Assembly: GCA_002838945.1 (NCBI GenBank)
Contig: PGXB01000020.1
Coordinates: 1 to 63,506, forward strand
DNA length: 63,506 nucleotides
Direction: 5' to 3'
Source: a candidate division Zixibacteria bacterium HGW-Zixibacteria-1
GTDB lineage: Bacteria > Zixibacteria > MSB-5A5 > GN15 > PGXB01
In this document: positions 43,112 through 51,152 of the stretch, in pieces
Layout of the letters: each line of letters starts with the position of its first letter
Numbering within the stretch: the first letter of the stretch is position 1
Position numbers and translations under genes: made by a program
Notes under the pieces: model-generated
What the model saw: the letters and a program-made list of their open reading frames with translations, nothing else
Told to the model about the DNA's origin: nothing
Databases searched by the model: none

Positions 43112-44094
43112 CCCTCTTCCCTGTACCAGTAAGTTGTTTCCAAGGCCCCGTCGGCAAAGGCGATCTCCGATTCAAAACCGAGCTCATCGCCGGCTTTCCC
43201 GACGCAGAATTCCCAGTTGCCGAGAATTTCGTCGGCCTTCTCGACCGTGAACATCGGTGTTTTCCCGAATATCTTCATGACGCTTTCGGATAAGAATGCA
43301 ATCGCTTTAACGAACCCGCCGGGGATATATAACGGCAGTCCGGCGCGTCCGACAGCATTGCGAAGATGCCGCACCAGTTCCTTATAGCTGTAACTTTGCT
43401 TTTCGCCGATAAAATAAATCGCGCCGGAACTGGTCCTCGCCCTGAGCGCTATCGATACGGCCCGCGCCAGATCATCCACATGCACCAGTTGGATGCGGCG
43501 TTTCAAACTGCCCAGGTACGGTTTAATGCGATTATTGAGAATATTGAAAAAGGCGAACATTTCTTTATCACCGGGACCATAGATGGCGGGCGGGCGGATT
43601 ATTACCGAATTTATTTTATCGGCAAACTTAAGCACCTCTTCTTCCGCGGCCATTTTTGACCGGCCATAAGCGGTAATCGGCATCGGCGGCATGGCTTCGG
43701 TTCTCGGAAGACCCGGTTCCGACGGCCCCGAGGCGGCGGCCGATGAGATAAATATGAGTTTTTTCAGGTTCGCTGTCGCGGCGGCGGCTTCCAGCAGATT
43801 TCTTGTCCCGGCCTGGTTGACTTCGAAAAACATTTCCTGTCTGGTTACTTTGACGACACCGGCGTTGTGAATGATATAATCGACGCCGGCGACCATTTCT
43901 GGAAGTGTTTCGGGCTGGGTTATATCGCCGAAGCGATACTCGACATCGAGCGGGACCAGATATGTGCCGTCACACCCCTCTCTGACGCCGGCGATGACAT
44001 GAAAACCATCCGCCAGCAATCTTCGACACAGGCGGCTGCCGACAAAACCATTGGCCCCAGTGACAAGCACTTTTTCTTTCAATTCGCCGGACAT
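43102..44094 (-). CDS. NAD-dependent epimerase/dehydratase (extended SDR)
   Basis: A 330-residue extended short-chain dehydrogenase: Rossmann motif TGANGFVGSRLCRRL, DYIIHNAGVVKV, the catalytic ITAYGRSKMAAEE (Tyr and Lys) and RPPAIYGPGD. The nearest relatives are dihydroflavonol-reductase/3-beta-HSD-like sugar or lipid epimerases. No good Shine-Dalgarno precedes the ATG at 44094. The substrate cannot be assigned. Confidence 0.87.
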   Translation of the reverse strand: MSGELKEKVLVTGANGFVGSRLCRRLLADGFHVIAGVREGCDGTYLVPLDVEYRFGDITQPETLPEMVAGVDYIIHNAGVVKVTRQEMFFEVNQAGTRNLLEAAAATANLKKLIFISSAAASGPSEPGLPRTEAMPPMPITAYGRSKMAAEEEVLKFADKINSVIIRPPAIYGPGDKEMFAFFNILNNRIKPYLGSLKRRIQLVHVDDLARAVSIALRARTSSGAIYFIGEKQSYSYKELVRHLRNAVGRAGLPLYIPGGFVKAIAFLSESVMKIFGKTPMFTVEKADEILGNWEFCVGKAGDELGFESEIAFADGALETTYWYREEGWL

Positions 44095-44161
44095 AGGAGG
44101 AATCTAATGGAAAGCGTACATTAGTTCAATATAATTTCAGACTTATGATTCGCTGAATGGT

Positions 44162-45604
44162 TTAAAAAACCTCGGCGGTAAAGCGGTAAATCTGGGCCGC
44201 TTTATCCTTGTAGCTGCTTTTCGGCAAACCTGCTTTAAGGCAGGTCTGTTCAAGAAAGGTTGTCCGATCCCAGTTGTTTTCGGTCGCCACCTGCGGCAGA
44301 AGAAGCCCGGAATGCATCTGCATCACAATCATCAGTCCGTCGCGGCCGACCTGTATCTGCTCCGGATCTTCCACTCTTTGCAGAGGCGAAAGAGCCGATA
44401 TTTCGATTTCAATATGATCCAATTCGTCCTTAGTAAGAGGCTCAAATCGCGGATCTTCAAATGCCGCCGCCTGGGCCATTTCCATTACTGTCTGATAAAG
44501 CGGCTTGGCTGCGCGGATCATGCCGATACAGCCGCGAAGCGCCCCGCGTATTTTCAGGGTTACGAAGGCACCGCTGTTTTCCTTGAGAACCCGTGCGGAC
44601 GGTTCCGAAACACTGAATTTTTCTTTATTCATCGCGGCAACCACGGCATCTTTGGCCAGCTTGAGAAGATACTCCTTGTCTTCCTTCACCAGCCCCTGAT
44701 ATTTCTTTTTAGCCGGACTGCCCATGGCGGTATCCCGTTTCGGCACCGCTTTGCTGGATACAATCAGCGCAGAGAGATAGCCGACTACTTCGGAAAAATC
44801 ACTGGTAGTTTCGCCCGAGGTGGAATAACCGGTGATGATGACTTCCTCGCCACCCAGCTTTTTGGAGGCAATAATAGCCGCGGCTATCGGGCCGCCGCCG
44901 CAGGCCTCTCCCCGGCCGGACATCAGCGCATTCAATAATTTGTCGGCATCATATTCTTCAACCGCCCGCTGGATATGGCCATCCAGCTTGCGGGCCTCTT
45001 TTTCTTCATGAAAATGGGAGAGATCGGATGAGGCGACAATAAGACTGTTTAATCCGCCCAGCGCCGAGGCCAGAACCTCTCCCAGAACCCGGCAGGTGGC
45101 TTCCTCCTGATCGCCGAGGACAATTGCGACCAGTTTGAATTTGCCGAGAACCTGTTGCAGAAAAGGAAGCTGCACTTCGAGCGAATGTTCGCCGCGAATC
45201 GATCCGCCGGTATGGCCCTTGTTTGACAGATAGATCGAGGGATGCATGGAGCCGATTTTACGGGAAAGTTCGGTATCTATTTCAACCGTTCCCAGCGGGG
45301 TCTGATAAGCGTCGCCGTCATAGACCGATGACCCCTGGAAAAAAATAGTATGTGACGGTGAAATCACGACGACAACATCATATTGCTGCCCTTCGAGATG
45401 CTTGTAGGCCATAGCCGCCGTCTTGCCGGAATAGACATAACCGGCATGAGGCGCAATAATGGCTATCGGTCGTCCGGAAAGGGGTTTCTTCTTGGCTTTG
45501 GCAAAAAATTCGGCCAGCATTTTGGTTAGAGCCATCGGGTCGGCCGGATAAAACGCGCCGGCGACAGCAGGATGCCGGACCTCATTGTCATTGTCTTTAT
45601 TCAT
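44162..45604 (-). CDS. AmmeMemoRadiSam system protein B-A fusion (Memo + AMMECR1)
   Basis: 480 residues made of two domains normally encoded separately. Residues about 8-285 are a Memo/class III dioxygenase-like domain (HPAVAGAFYPADP, IAPHAGYVYSGKTA, VISPSHTIFF, GRGEACGGGPIAAA). Residues about 305-480 are an AMMECR1 domain with LRGCIGMIRAAKPLYQ and FEDPRFEPLTKDE. The His, His and Cys ligands expected in Memo are present. In other genomes Memo, AMMECR1 and a radical SAM enzyme (AmmeMemoRadiSam) are linked; the radical SAM gene is not in this window. The biochemical role of the set is not settled as far as I know. Confidence 0.9.
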   Translation of the reverse strand: MNKDNDNEVRHPAVAGAFYPADPMALTKMLAEFFAKAKKKPLSGRPIAIIAPHAGYVYSGKTAAMAYKHLEGQQYDVVVVISPSHTIFFQGSSVYDGDAYQTPLGTVEIDTELSRKIGSMHPSIYLSNKGHTGGSIRGEHSLEVQLPFLQQVLGKFKLVAIVLGDQEEATCRVLGEVLASALGGLNSLIVASSDLSHFHEEKEARKLDGHIQRAVEEYDADKLLNALMSGRGEACGGGPIAAAIIASKKLGGEEVIITGYSTSGETTSDFSEVVGYLSALIVSSKAVPKRDTAMGSPAKKKYQGLVKEDKEYLLKLAKDAVVAAMNKEKFSVSEPSARVLKENSGAFVTLKIRGALRGCIGMIRAAKPLYQTVMEMAQAAAFEDPRFEPLTKDELDHIEIEISALSPLQRVEDPEQIQVGRDGLMIVMQMHSGLLLPQVATENNWDRTTFLEQTCLKAGLPKSSYKDKAAQIYRFTAEVF

Positions 45605-45672
45605 TTTTCAATATACCCCTTTCAGGGCTCAATTTAACCAAATAACTTACACTTGTAAACAGGATAACAAAT

Positions 45673-45698
45673 AAAAAAGCGGGATGTTCACATCCCGC
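45673..45698 (-). terminator. terminator of the NfeD-SPFH operon
   Basis: GCGGGATG (45679-45686), loop TTCA, CATCCCGC (45691-45698), followed on the minus strand by six T. It lies 22 nt past the SPFH gene stop. Confidence 0.85.
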
Positions 45699-45719
45699 CT
45701 TAATCAGTCAATTATTCTA

Positions 45720-46649
45720 TTATGCTTTCGGGACCGCGGTTTTATCGGTTTTGATGCCTTCCACCATTGCCGCCAAAGCGCTGATTATGCCGCTGGCTTC
45801 ATACGGCAGGAACAGCTTATTGGCGGAACCTTCGGCCAGTTTGGGAAGCATCTCAAGGTATTTCAGCGTAATTAGCTCATTATCCGGTTTTCCGGCATGA
45901 ATCGCCGTGAAAACATTGCCAATGGCCTGGGCCTCACCCTCGGCGACCGCAATCTGGCGATATTTTTCGGCATCGGCTCTCTTGCGAACCGCTTCAGCCT
46001 GACCTTCCGCTTCCAGAATGGCCGACTGTCTGTAACCTTCCGCCTTGGTAATTGCGGCTTGCTTGAGGCCTTCCGCTTCGAGGATGGCGGCACGTTTTTC
46101 GCGCTCGGCTTTCATCTGCCGGCTCATGGCTTCGGTGATATCGACCGGCGGATCGATGCGCTGGATTTCCACACGATTGACCTTGACACCCCACTTATCG
46201 GTGGCGGTATCGAGGACATCACGAAGCTGGGAATTGATCAGGTCGCGCGACGAGAGTGACTGGTCGAGTTCCATTTCGCCGATGACATTACGCAGATTGG
46301 TCTGCGCCAACTTGGTCGAGGCCATGATATAATTCGATATTTCATAGCGGGAACGGACCGGATCGGTTACCTGACAATAAATAATGCAGTCCACTTCCAC
46401 GCCGACGTTATCTTTTGTTATCACCAGTTGCGGCGGGACATCCAGAACGATTTCCCGCATATCAACCTTCTGCACCGTGTCGAAAAACGGCACAATCAGG
46501 TTGAGACCGGAGCCAAGCGTTCGCTGGTAGCGGCCCAGCCGCTCCACCAGCCCTTTCTCAAAGGGGCGGATAATCCTGATCGACATACCGCCGAGAATAA
46601 AGGCCAGAACGATAACAACCCCGACAAAGAAAAAAGGAGTTAAATCCAT
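45720..46649 (-). CDS. SPFH/band 7 (slipin/QmcA-like) membrane protein
   Basis: About 309 residues: one N-terminal transmembrane helix (FFFVGVVIVLAFILGGMSI), then a band 7/SPFH domain (RPFEKGLVERLGRYQRTLGSGLNL, DVPPQLVITKDN, LRNVIGEMELDQSLSSRDLIN) and a long Ala/Glu-rich coiled coil (AAILEAEGLKQAAITKAEGY). It assembles into membrane rings that organise proteases or lipid domains. It is paired with the NfeD gene upstream (46701), the classic stomatin operon partner. I prefer ATG 46649 (AAAGG 9 nt upstream) to ATG 46658, where the same sequence would abut the start. Confidence 0.92.
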   Translation of the reverse strand: MDLTPFFFVGVVIVLAFILGGMSIRIIRPFEKGLVERLGRYQRTLGSGLNLIVPFFDTVQKVDMREIVLDVPPQLVITKDNVGVEVDCIIYCQVTDPVRSRYEISNYIMASTKLAQTNLRNVIGEMELDQSLSSRDLINSQLRDVLDTATDKWGVKVNRVEIQRIDPPVDITEAMSRQMKAEREKRAAILEAEGLKQAAITKAEGYRQSAILEAEGQAEAVRKRADAEKYRQIAVAEGEAQAIGNVFTAIHAGKPDNELITLKYLEMLPKLAEGSANKLFLPYEASGIISALAAMVEGIKTDKTAVPKA

Positions 46650-46700
46650 TGTATCCATCCTTTCCGACAGGCCTGCCTGTGACGGGCGTGCCTGCCTTCC

Positions 46701-47132
46701 TTATGATTCATCCTTAGTAACATACACACGGGCGCCCATAACTTTGTCCACCTTTATTTTGGCGCCTTCTTCAATAACTTCGCTGGCGACCGCCTGCCAG
46801 ACCTGCCCGTCAACCCTTACCTGGCCGATATCCTTGGCCGGATCGATCTTCTTCATAACCAGGCCGGGACGTCCGACCATGGCATCGACATTGGTCAGCT
46901 GAGGCGACGGTTTGGTGAGTTTGTTCGCCAGCGGACGGGTCAGCGGTATCAGAATGATCGAAATCCCGGCAAATACTCCGGCCTGTATCAGGTATGAATC
47001 GGTCATGGTCGAAGTTACGGCACTTCCGATCGAACCTATGACAAAACAGGCAAAGACCAGTGTCGGCGTCGAGAGCTCGATAATCAGGAAGATCACCGCC
47101 GCAGCCAGCCAGAACCAGAATATAGTCGGCAT
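46701..47132 (-). CDS. NfeD-family membrane protein
   Basis: 143 residues: two to three N-terminal transmembrane helices (FWFWLAAAVIFLIIELSTPT, LIQAGVFAGISIILIPLTRP) and a C-terminal OB-fold NfeD domain (GRPGLVMKKIDPAKDIGQVR, VDGQVWQAVASEVIEEGAKI). This is the short form without the ClpP-class protease domain. AAAGGAG precedes the ATG. It is the upstream partner of the SPFH protein; about 50 nt with a small ACAGGC-CT-GCCTGT palindrome (46667-46680) separates them. Confidence 0.9.
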   Translation of the reverse strand: MPTIFWFWLAAAVIFLIIELSTPTLVFACFVIGSIGSAVTSTMTDSYLIQAGVFAGISIILIPLTRPLANKLTKPSPQLTNVDAMVGRPGLVMKKIDPAKDIGQVRVDGQVWQAVASEVIEEGAKIKVDKVMGARVYVTKDES

Positions 47133-47345
47133 ATATGCTCCTTTCTATTCAAAACTTGTTTGTTTTTGGCTTTATAATAGTGCCCTACATTTGTATTATA
47201 TACTTTCGATATAATTTGCTTATTCGAGAAAATCGGTGTTCCCTAATGAAAATCGTATAAGTGTCTGTTTGTCAACAAGAAACAAGGGAAATGATATTAA
47301 TAAAAATGGAGGGAAGAATTTTGATAGATTAGACAGAATTGCCTT

Positions 47346-48974
47346 TCAAAGAAATTTTTGCTGTTTTTCTTTTTCGCGAATTTCCCTTTTCGCTTTCTTT
47401 AAGGTGCTGCTTGTGTCAGGTAAACGAAGGTCTTTACCCGCAAATAATTCTTCAATCGTAACTATTTGAAGTACCGGACATTTTCTATTGGTGCCCGGAA
47501 CTTCCCATTTGCCCAATGCCGCGGCTTCCTTTTCCATTCCACCTGTCGGCTTATGAAGGGCAATTAATACGCCTAGAGGGGCATTTTCTCTATCCATTAC
47601 GGCTTTTAAAGCTCTGATATCTTTGGGTTGATATTTGCCACCCTTTACTTCTATTATGATTGGATAATATTTTTTATGAATATCATGAAAATATAGGAAA
47701 CCATCTATCCCAGTATCGCCGCCACCCGTTGATTTAAATGGTTGGCCGCCCATCAATGAAACCGCCCAGCTTTCAAATTGGAATGGTGATTGATTGAATA
47801 ACGCCCTAGCATCCTCCAATGATCTAGGCTCCCCAATAACTTCAAACTTGGCGTCAGGGAAATGGTCATTTATCCTTTTCTTTATTAATGCTATAGCTAG
47901 AAATGTAATGTCTATTCCAATCCAATTTCTACCTAATTTTTCGGCCGCAGCAATGGCGGTTCCGCAACCGCAAAATGGATCCAAGACCATACCACCTTCT
48001 TCTGAAGAAGATTCAATAATGCGTTCCAAAAGCGCCACTGGCTTCTGAGTAGGATATCCCATCGATTCATTATGTGATCCGTGCAAATGCTCAATATCCG
48101 ACCATAGGTCGGTTACGGAGGATCCCGACATTTCGTCCAAATATCCTTTTTCGCGTATGATTTTGCTATTGGGTTGCAATATAACCCTTCCGTCTTTCCA
48201 TGCTTTCAGCATGCGTTCCTTTGTCCACCGCCATACTCGAATATTACCACTCCCTGGAGGAAATTCATATGTCAGATTAGGCCGATTTTTATTAGGATTG
48301 GTAAGATCACCCAACTTATATCTGCGTCCTGTGCCTTCTTCGATATATTTATAAAATTTTTTTAAATATTCGGGATCATGTGCGATATAGAGCGGTTTAA
48401 AATATGCAGATTGAGATTTTGTATAGGTGAGAATTACATCATGTGAGTTTGAAAATCTATTTTTTATATGTGATTTCGGTTGTGAACGCCTCCAAATAAT
48501 TTCATTCCTAAAATTTTTTATATCGAAAATATGATCCATCAGAATTTTTATATAGTGACTTGCTGTGGGATCACAATGTAGGTAAATCGAGCCCGTTGAT
48601 TTTAGAATCCTATGCATTTCTGTAAGTCTTATAGCCATCATTGTCAAATATGCCATTAAATTACTTCTACCCATAAACTCAACGAATGAACGCATCATAT
48701 CTTTTAATTCTGCGCTGTAAGAACCGTTCATTATTTCATCAAAAGCATCCTGGGTTTCTTCCTTCCAGTACCAGGTATCCTCAAAGGCTTGAATTTGGGA
48801 AGCTGATTTTTTCCCTGTTTTATCTTTGAAAATAACATTATATGCCCGATCGGAATTAAATGGCGGATCCAGGTAAATCAGATCAACACTCTCGTCTTTT
48901 ATATATTTTTGCATTATTTCGAGATTGTCGCCGAAATATAGCTTATTCATATTTGAATCCACAGGGCTTTTCAT
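47346..48974 (-). CDS. DNA methyltransferase with C-terminal Mrr-like nuclease domain
   Basis: A 542-residue fusion. The N-terminal part is a beta-class amino-methyltransferase: motif IV LIYLDPPFNSD (residues 33-43) comes before motif I VLDPFCGCGTAIAA. A likely target-recognition region (about 150-300) lies between them. The last 160 residues resemble a PD-(D/E)xK/Mrr nuclease: an N-terminal helix FQFESWAVSLMGG, then GGGDTGIDGFLYF (Asp) and YYPIIIEVKGGKY (ExK). All three catalytic residues appear intact. There is no separate restriction subunit nearby. The gene is AT-richer than its neighbours, pointing to transfer. ATG 48974 lacks a Shine-Dalgarno; ATG 48950 (MNKLYFGDN) with a GGAT is an alternative. 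Confidence 0.87.
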   Translation of the reverse strand: MKSPVDSNMNKLYFGDNLEIMQKYIKDESVDLIYLDPPFNSDRAYNVIFKDKTGKKSASQIQAFEDTWYWKEETQDAFDEIMNGSYSAELKDMMRSFVEFMGRSNLMAYLTMMAIRLTEMHRILKSTGSIYLHCDPTASHYIKILMDHIFDIKNFRNEIIWRRSQPKSHIKNRFSNSHDVILTYTKSQSAYFKPLYIAHDPEYLKKFYKYIEEGTGRRYKLGDLTNPNKNRPNLTYEFPPGSGNIRVWRWTKERMLKAWKDGRVILQPNSKIIREKGYLDEMSGSSVTDLWSDIEHLHGSHNESMGYPTQKPVALLERIIESSSEEGGMVLDPFCGCGTAIAAAEKLGRNWIGIDITFLAIALIKKRINDHFPDAKFEVIGEPRSLEDARALFNQSPFQFESWAVSLMGGQPFKSTGGGDTGIDGFLYFHDIHKKYYPIIIEVKGGKYQPKDIRALKAVMDRENAPLGVLIALHKPTGGMEKEAAALGKWEVPGTNRKCPVLQIVTIEELFAGKDLRLPDTSSTLKKAKREIREKEKQQKFL

Positions 48975-49029
48975 TTTTCAAAAATAATATAGTGTTTTTA
49001 AAATAACAATATTAAATTCCACTATAAAT

Positions 49030-49809
49030 ATGGCTTCCAAACAAAAACCATACCAGCATATGGCGGCGCTTTATGACAGCATGTATATGGATCGATTTGC
49101 GGTCAGGATGATCGACTACACTTTTCGGATTCTCCGAAAATTCAACCACGACCCGCAAAATGTTCTTGAGATTTGCTGCGGCACCGGGACCGCCGCAACC
49201 ATGTTCGCCGAGCGCGGCCTTGAAGTGACCGGGGTCGATGGCTCGCCGGAAATGCTGAAAGCGGCACAGAAAAAGGCCAAGAGCAAGAAACTCAAAATCG
49301 ATTTCGTGCGTCAGGTTTTGCCGAAATTGTCTATCAAAGAAGGCAAGAGCCGCCAATTAAAAAAATTTGACCTGGCCACCTGCTACTTCGACAGCCTGAA
49401 TTATCTGCTGAGCGAAGCCGATCTCAAAGAGTGTTTTGTGCGGGTCGCCGCGCATCTCAATCCGGGCGGTTATTTCATTTTCGACATGAATACATATCAC
49501 GGTTTCAAAGCCGTCTGGGCCAAAATGACCAATGCCGGTGTCCGGGATGATCTGGCCTGGGTCTGGAAAGCCAAATTGCACGAAGGCGAACCGATGGCTA
49601 CTTTGAGGGCGGTGTTCTTTACCAAAAAGGGCCGTCATTGGGAACGGACCGAGGAACTGCATACCGAGCGAGCCTATCCCAACAGTGTTATACAAAGGCT
49701 TCTTAAAAGCGCCGGTTTTGAGATCAAAGGATTTTATAAGGCGTTCAAATTACGCAAGCCGGACAGAAAGAGCGGCCGGATCGCGGTGGTGGCGAGAAAG
49801 AAAGATTAG
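49030..49809 (+). CDS. class I SAM-dependent methyltransferase
   Basis: 259 residues with SAM motif I VLEICCGTGTAATMFAERGL, acidic motif VTGVDGSPEMLKAAQKKA and motif IV LATCYFDSLNYLL. The N-terminal YQHMAALYDSMYMD is typical of small-molecule methyltransferases of the Methyltransf_25/11 group. The substrate is unknown. No Shine-Dalgarno is obvious before ATG 49030. Its stop overlaps the stop of the convergent thioredoxin-like gene by 4 nt. Confidence 0.87.
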   Translation: MASKQKPYQHMAALYDSMYMDRFAVRMIDYTFRILRKFNHDPQNVLEICCGTGTAATMFAERGLEVTGVDGSPEMLKAAQKKAKSKKLKIDFVRQVLPKLSIKEGKSRQLKKFDLATCYFDSLNYLLSEADLKECFVRVAAHLNPGGYFIFDMNTYHGFKAVWAKMTNAGVRDDLAWVWKAKLHEGEPMATLRAVFFTKKGRHWERTEELHTERAYPNSVIQRLLKSAGFEIKGFYKAFKLRKPDRKSGRIAVVARKKD

Positions 49810-50357
49810 AACTTTCCGAGGACCGTATCCATCTCGGCTTCAGGCATTGACTGGAAGGTGCCGAAATCATACTTGGCGACATATCCTTCGGCCATATATT
49901 TCAAAAGCTGTTTGAATTCGACCAATTGAATGTACCCGGTTCGCGCGCCGACCAGATCGCCGGCTTTGTCGAAGAAATAGTGCGACGGCAGCCCATCGAC
50001 CCTGAGGGCATTAAGTAATTCGATCTTAGTCAGGGTTTGTCCGAGAAACTTGACCGTATCCAATTCCTCCGGAATGATCGCGATACTGCTGAAATGCCGG
50101 TTCATGTACTTGACAATTTCCGGCCTTGAAAAAATATTGTCCATCATGGCCTTGCACGGCTGACTCCGTTCGGAGTAAATGAACATATAAATCGGATTGG
50201 TTCCGAAGGGAAACACCGGAAGGGCCGATTTGGCATCGAGCCAGGCGACGGTGCCCTTAATATCGGCCGGGGTTTTGTAATCATCGCCGCAACTGCCGAC
50301 AATGACAACCACTATGGCCAGAATTATGATTGATCGGAAATAGCTCATCACCAACAT
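49806..50357 (-). CDS. thioredoxin-fold lipoprotein with SxxC instead of CxxC
   Basis: 183 residues. A lipoprotein signal ends in a lipobox (VIVGSC, Cys23), followed by a thioredoxin-like domain similar to DsbD-gamma/thioredoxin_7 proteins: PIYMFIYSERSQPCKAMMDN, RHFSSIAII, GLPSHYFFDKAGDLVGARTGYI with the cis-Pro loop. The expected CxxC is replaced by S65-Q-P-C68, so the nucleophilic cysteine is missing and only the resolving cysteine remains. The start could be ATG 50357 or 50348; neither has a strong Shine-Dalgarno. It is the last gene of the OsmC-DUF302-selenoprotein-FmdB operon. Confidence 0.78.
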   Translation of the reverse strand: MLVMSYFRSIIILAIVVVIVGSCGDDYKTPADIKGTVAWLDAKSALPVFPFGTNPIYMFIYSERSQPCKAMMDNIFSRPEIVKYMNRHFSSIAIIPEELDTVKFLGQTLTKIELLNALRVDGLPSHYFFDKAGDLVGARTGYIQLVEFKQLLKYMAEGYVAKYDFGTFQSMPEAEMDTVLGKF

Positions 50358-50395
50358 AACTATGCGGGCCGACTGGTCCGCTACTTACATGAAGC

Positions 50396-50587
50396 TCAGC
50401 CAAAACCGACCGATGGTTTGCAGGTCCCGCAGGCATCGCCTTTGATGGCGTTCGAGGCGAAAGTCGAGAACTGCTTGACGGTTTTATCCGAGCCGCATTT
50501 CGGGCACTTTACTATAGTATCCATCGAGGAAACCAGTTCCTCGAATTTATCACTGCATTCCAAACAATTATATTCGTACAACGGCAT
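50396..50587 (-). CDS. FmdB-family zinc ribbon protein
   Basis: 63 residues from ATG 50587: MPLYEYNCLECSDKFEEL, then VKCPKCGSDKTVKQFST, the standard FmdB/CxxC_CxxC_SSSS regulator family, with an extra C-terminal CGTC. GGAG lies 9 nt upstream, inside the end of the preceding selenoprotein frame, whose stop ends 1 nt before this ATG. That geometry couples the two genes. Role: a small zinc-binding protein of unknown exact function. Confidence 0.88.
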   Translation of the reverse strand: MPLYEYNCLECSDKFEELVSSMDTIVKCPKCGSDKTVKQFSTFASNAIKGDACGTCKPSVGFG

Positions 50588-50588
50588 T

Positions 50589-50777
50589 TTATTTAGCTCC
50601 ACCAACCGACATAACCGTACCGGCTATCATCCCCAACACCATCGCAACCATGGTGTTGCACATCAGCGGTCACGTGGCGCCGAGATGTGAATAAAGGTAA
50701 CTGACGCCGATTCCGGCCAGCCCTCCCAATATAAGACCGGAGCCCATTTTGACAAAGAGCTTTTTATTTAATTTCAT
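50589..50777 (-). CDS. candidate selenoprotein, DUF6132-like two-helix membrane protein (UGA = Sec36)
   Basis: A 62-codon frame from ATG 50777 to TAA 50589 with one in-frame TGA at 50672-50670 (codon 36). Before it: MKLNKKLFVK, then a membrane helix (MGSGLILGGLAGIGVSYLY), then HLGAT. After the UGA: PLMCNTMVAMVLGMIAGTVM, a second helix, and VGGAK. This matches the DUF6132 pattern of helix, GTCP(I/L) loop, helix, with UGA at the loop cysteine; a cysteine remains 4 residues later (U-P-L-M-C). A perfect stem-loop lies 11 nt after the UGA (see 50634-50658). The frame overlaps the DUF302 stop by 14 nt and ends 1 nt before the fmdB ATG. UGA is otherwise a normal stop here. Alternatives are a decayed gene or two fragments. 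Redox role in the membrane is inferred. Confidence 0.72.
50634..50658 (-). promoter_or_regulatory. candidate bacterial SECIS element
   Basis: Read on the minus strand: CAACACCAT (50658-50650), loop GGTTGCG (50649-50643), ATGGTGTTG (50642-50634). The 9-bp stem is perfect. The apical loop begins GG and contains GGU; the first loop base is 21 nt past the UGA. Bacterial SECIS elements are stem-loops in the coding region just downstream of the UGA, with a guanosine among the first two apical-loop bases and the loop roughly 16-37 nt from the UGA. All of those are met. Confidence 0.7.
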
Positions 50778-51150
50778 CAATTATGCCCGAAAGCTGTTTC
50801 TCGACATCGATGGCGAGATCATCGAGTCCCGAATCAGGAAGCATTTCCGCGATCATCGACGGACGCACCAACGTCATAACGGTGCCGCCTTTTTCCTCGC
50901 GCACCACGATTTTGCAGGGCATGAACATCGCCACATTGACATCGCTCTTTATCGCTTTGTAGGCGAAAGCGGCGTTACAGACTTCGAAAATTTTCATCGG
51001 GCCGATTTCAAATCCTTTTTCGGCCAGTGTCTCCTGGACATTATGCACTGCCAGCACCCGGAATTTGTGCTCGGGGACAGCTTTGCCAATAAGGATCGAT
51101 ATTTCATCAAATGGCTTTTTGCTTTTGACCGTGTATGCCAGTTTATCCAT
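50764..51150 (-). CDS. DUF302 family protein
   Basis: 128 residues. The DUF302 fold is shown by YTVKSKKPFDEISILIGKAV, FRVLAVHNVQETLAEKGFEI, IFEVCNAAFAYKAI and NVAMFMPCKIVVREE. Two cysteines (EVCN and MPCK) are where many family members also have them. I prefer ATG 51150, with GAGGAG 5 nt upstream, over a GTG at 51156. It begins 2 nt after the OsmC stop and its own stop lies inside the next frame. DUF302 proteins are often found with sulfur and redox genes; function is unknown. Confidence 0.9.
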   Translation of the reverse strand: MDKLAYTVKSKKPFDEISILIGKAVPEHKFRVLAVHNVQETLAEKGFEIGPMKIFEVCNAAFAYKAIKSDVNVAMFMPCKIVVREEKGGTVMTLVRPSMIAEMLPDSGLDDLAIDVEKQLSGIIDEIK

Positions 51151-51152
51151 TT

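Noticed and set aside
50589-50672. Reading the region after the UGA as an independent small gene or as a decayed gene
   Set aside because: No start codon with a Shine-Dalgarno gives the tail on its own, the frame is intact on both sides, spacing to both neighbours is operon-like, and a SECIS-type hairpin is correctly placed. A pseudogene remains the main alternative and is stated in the entry.
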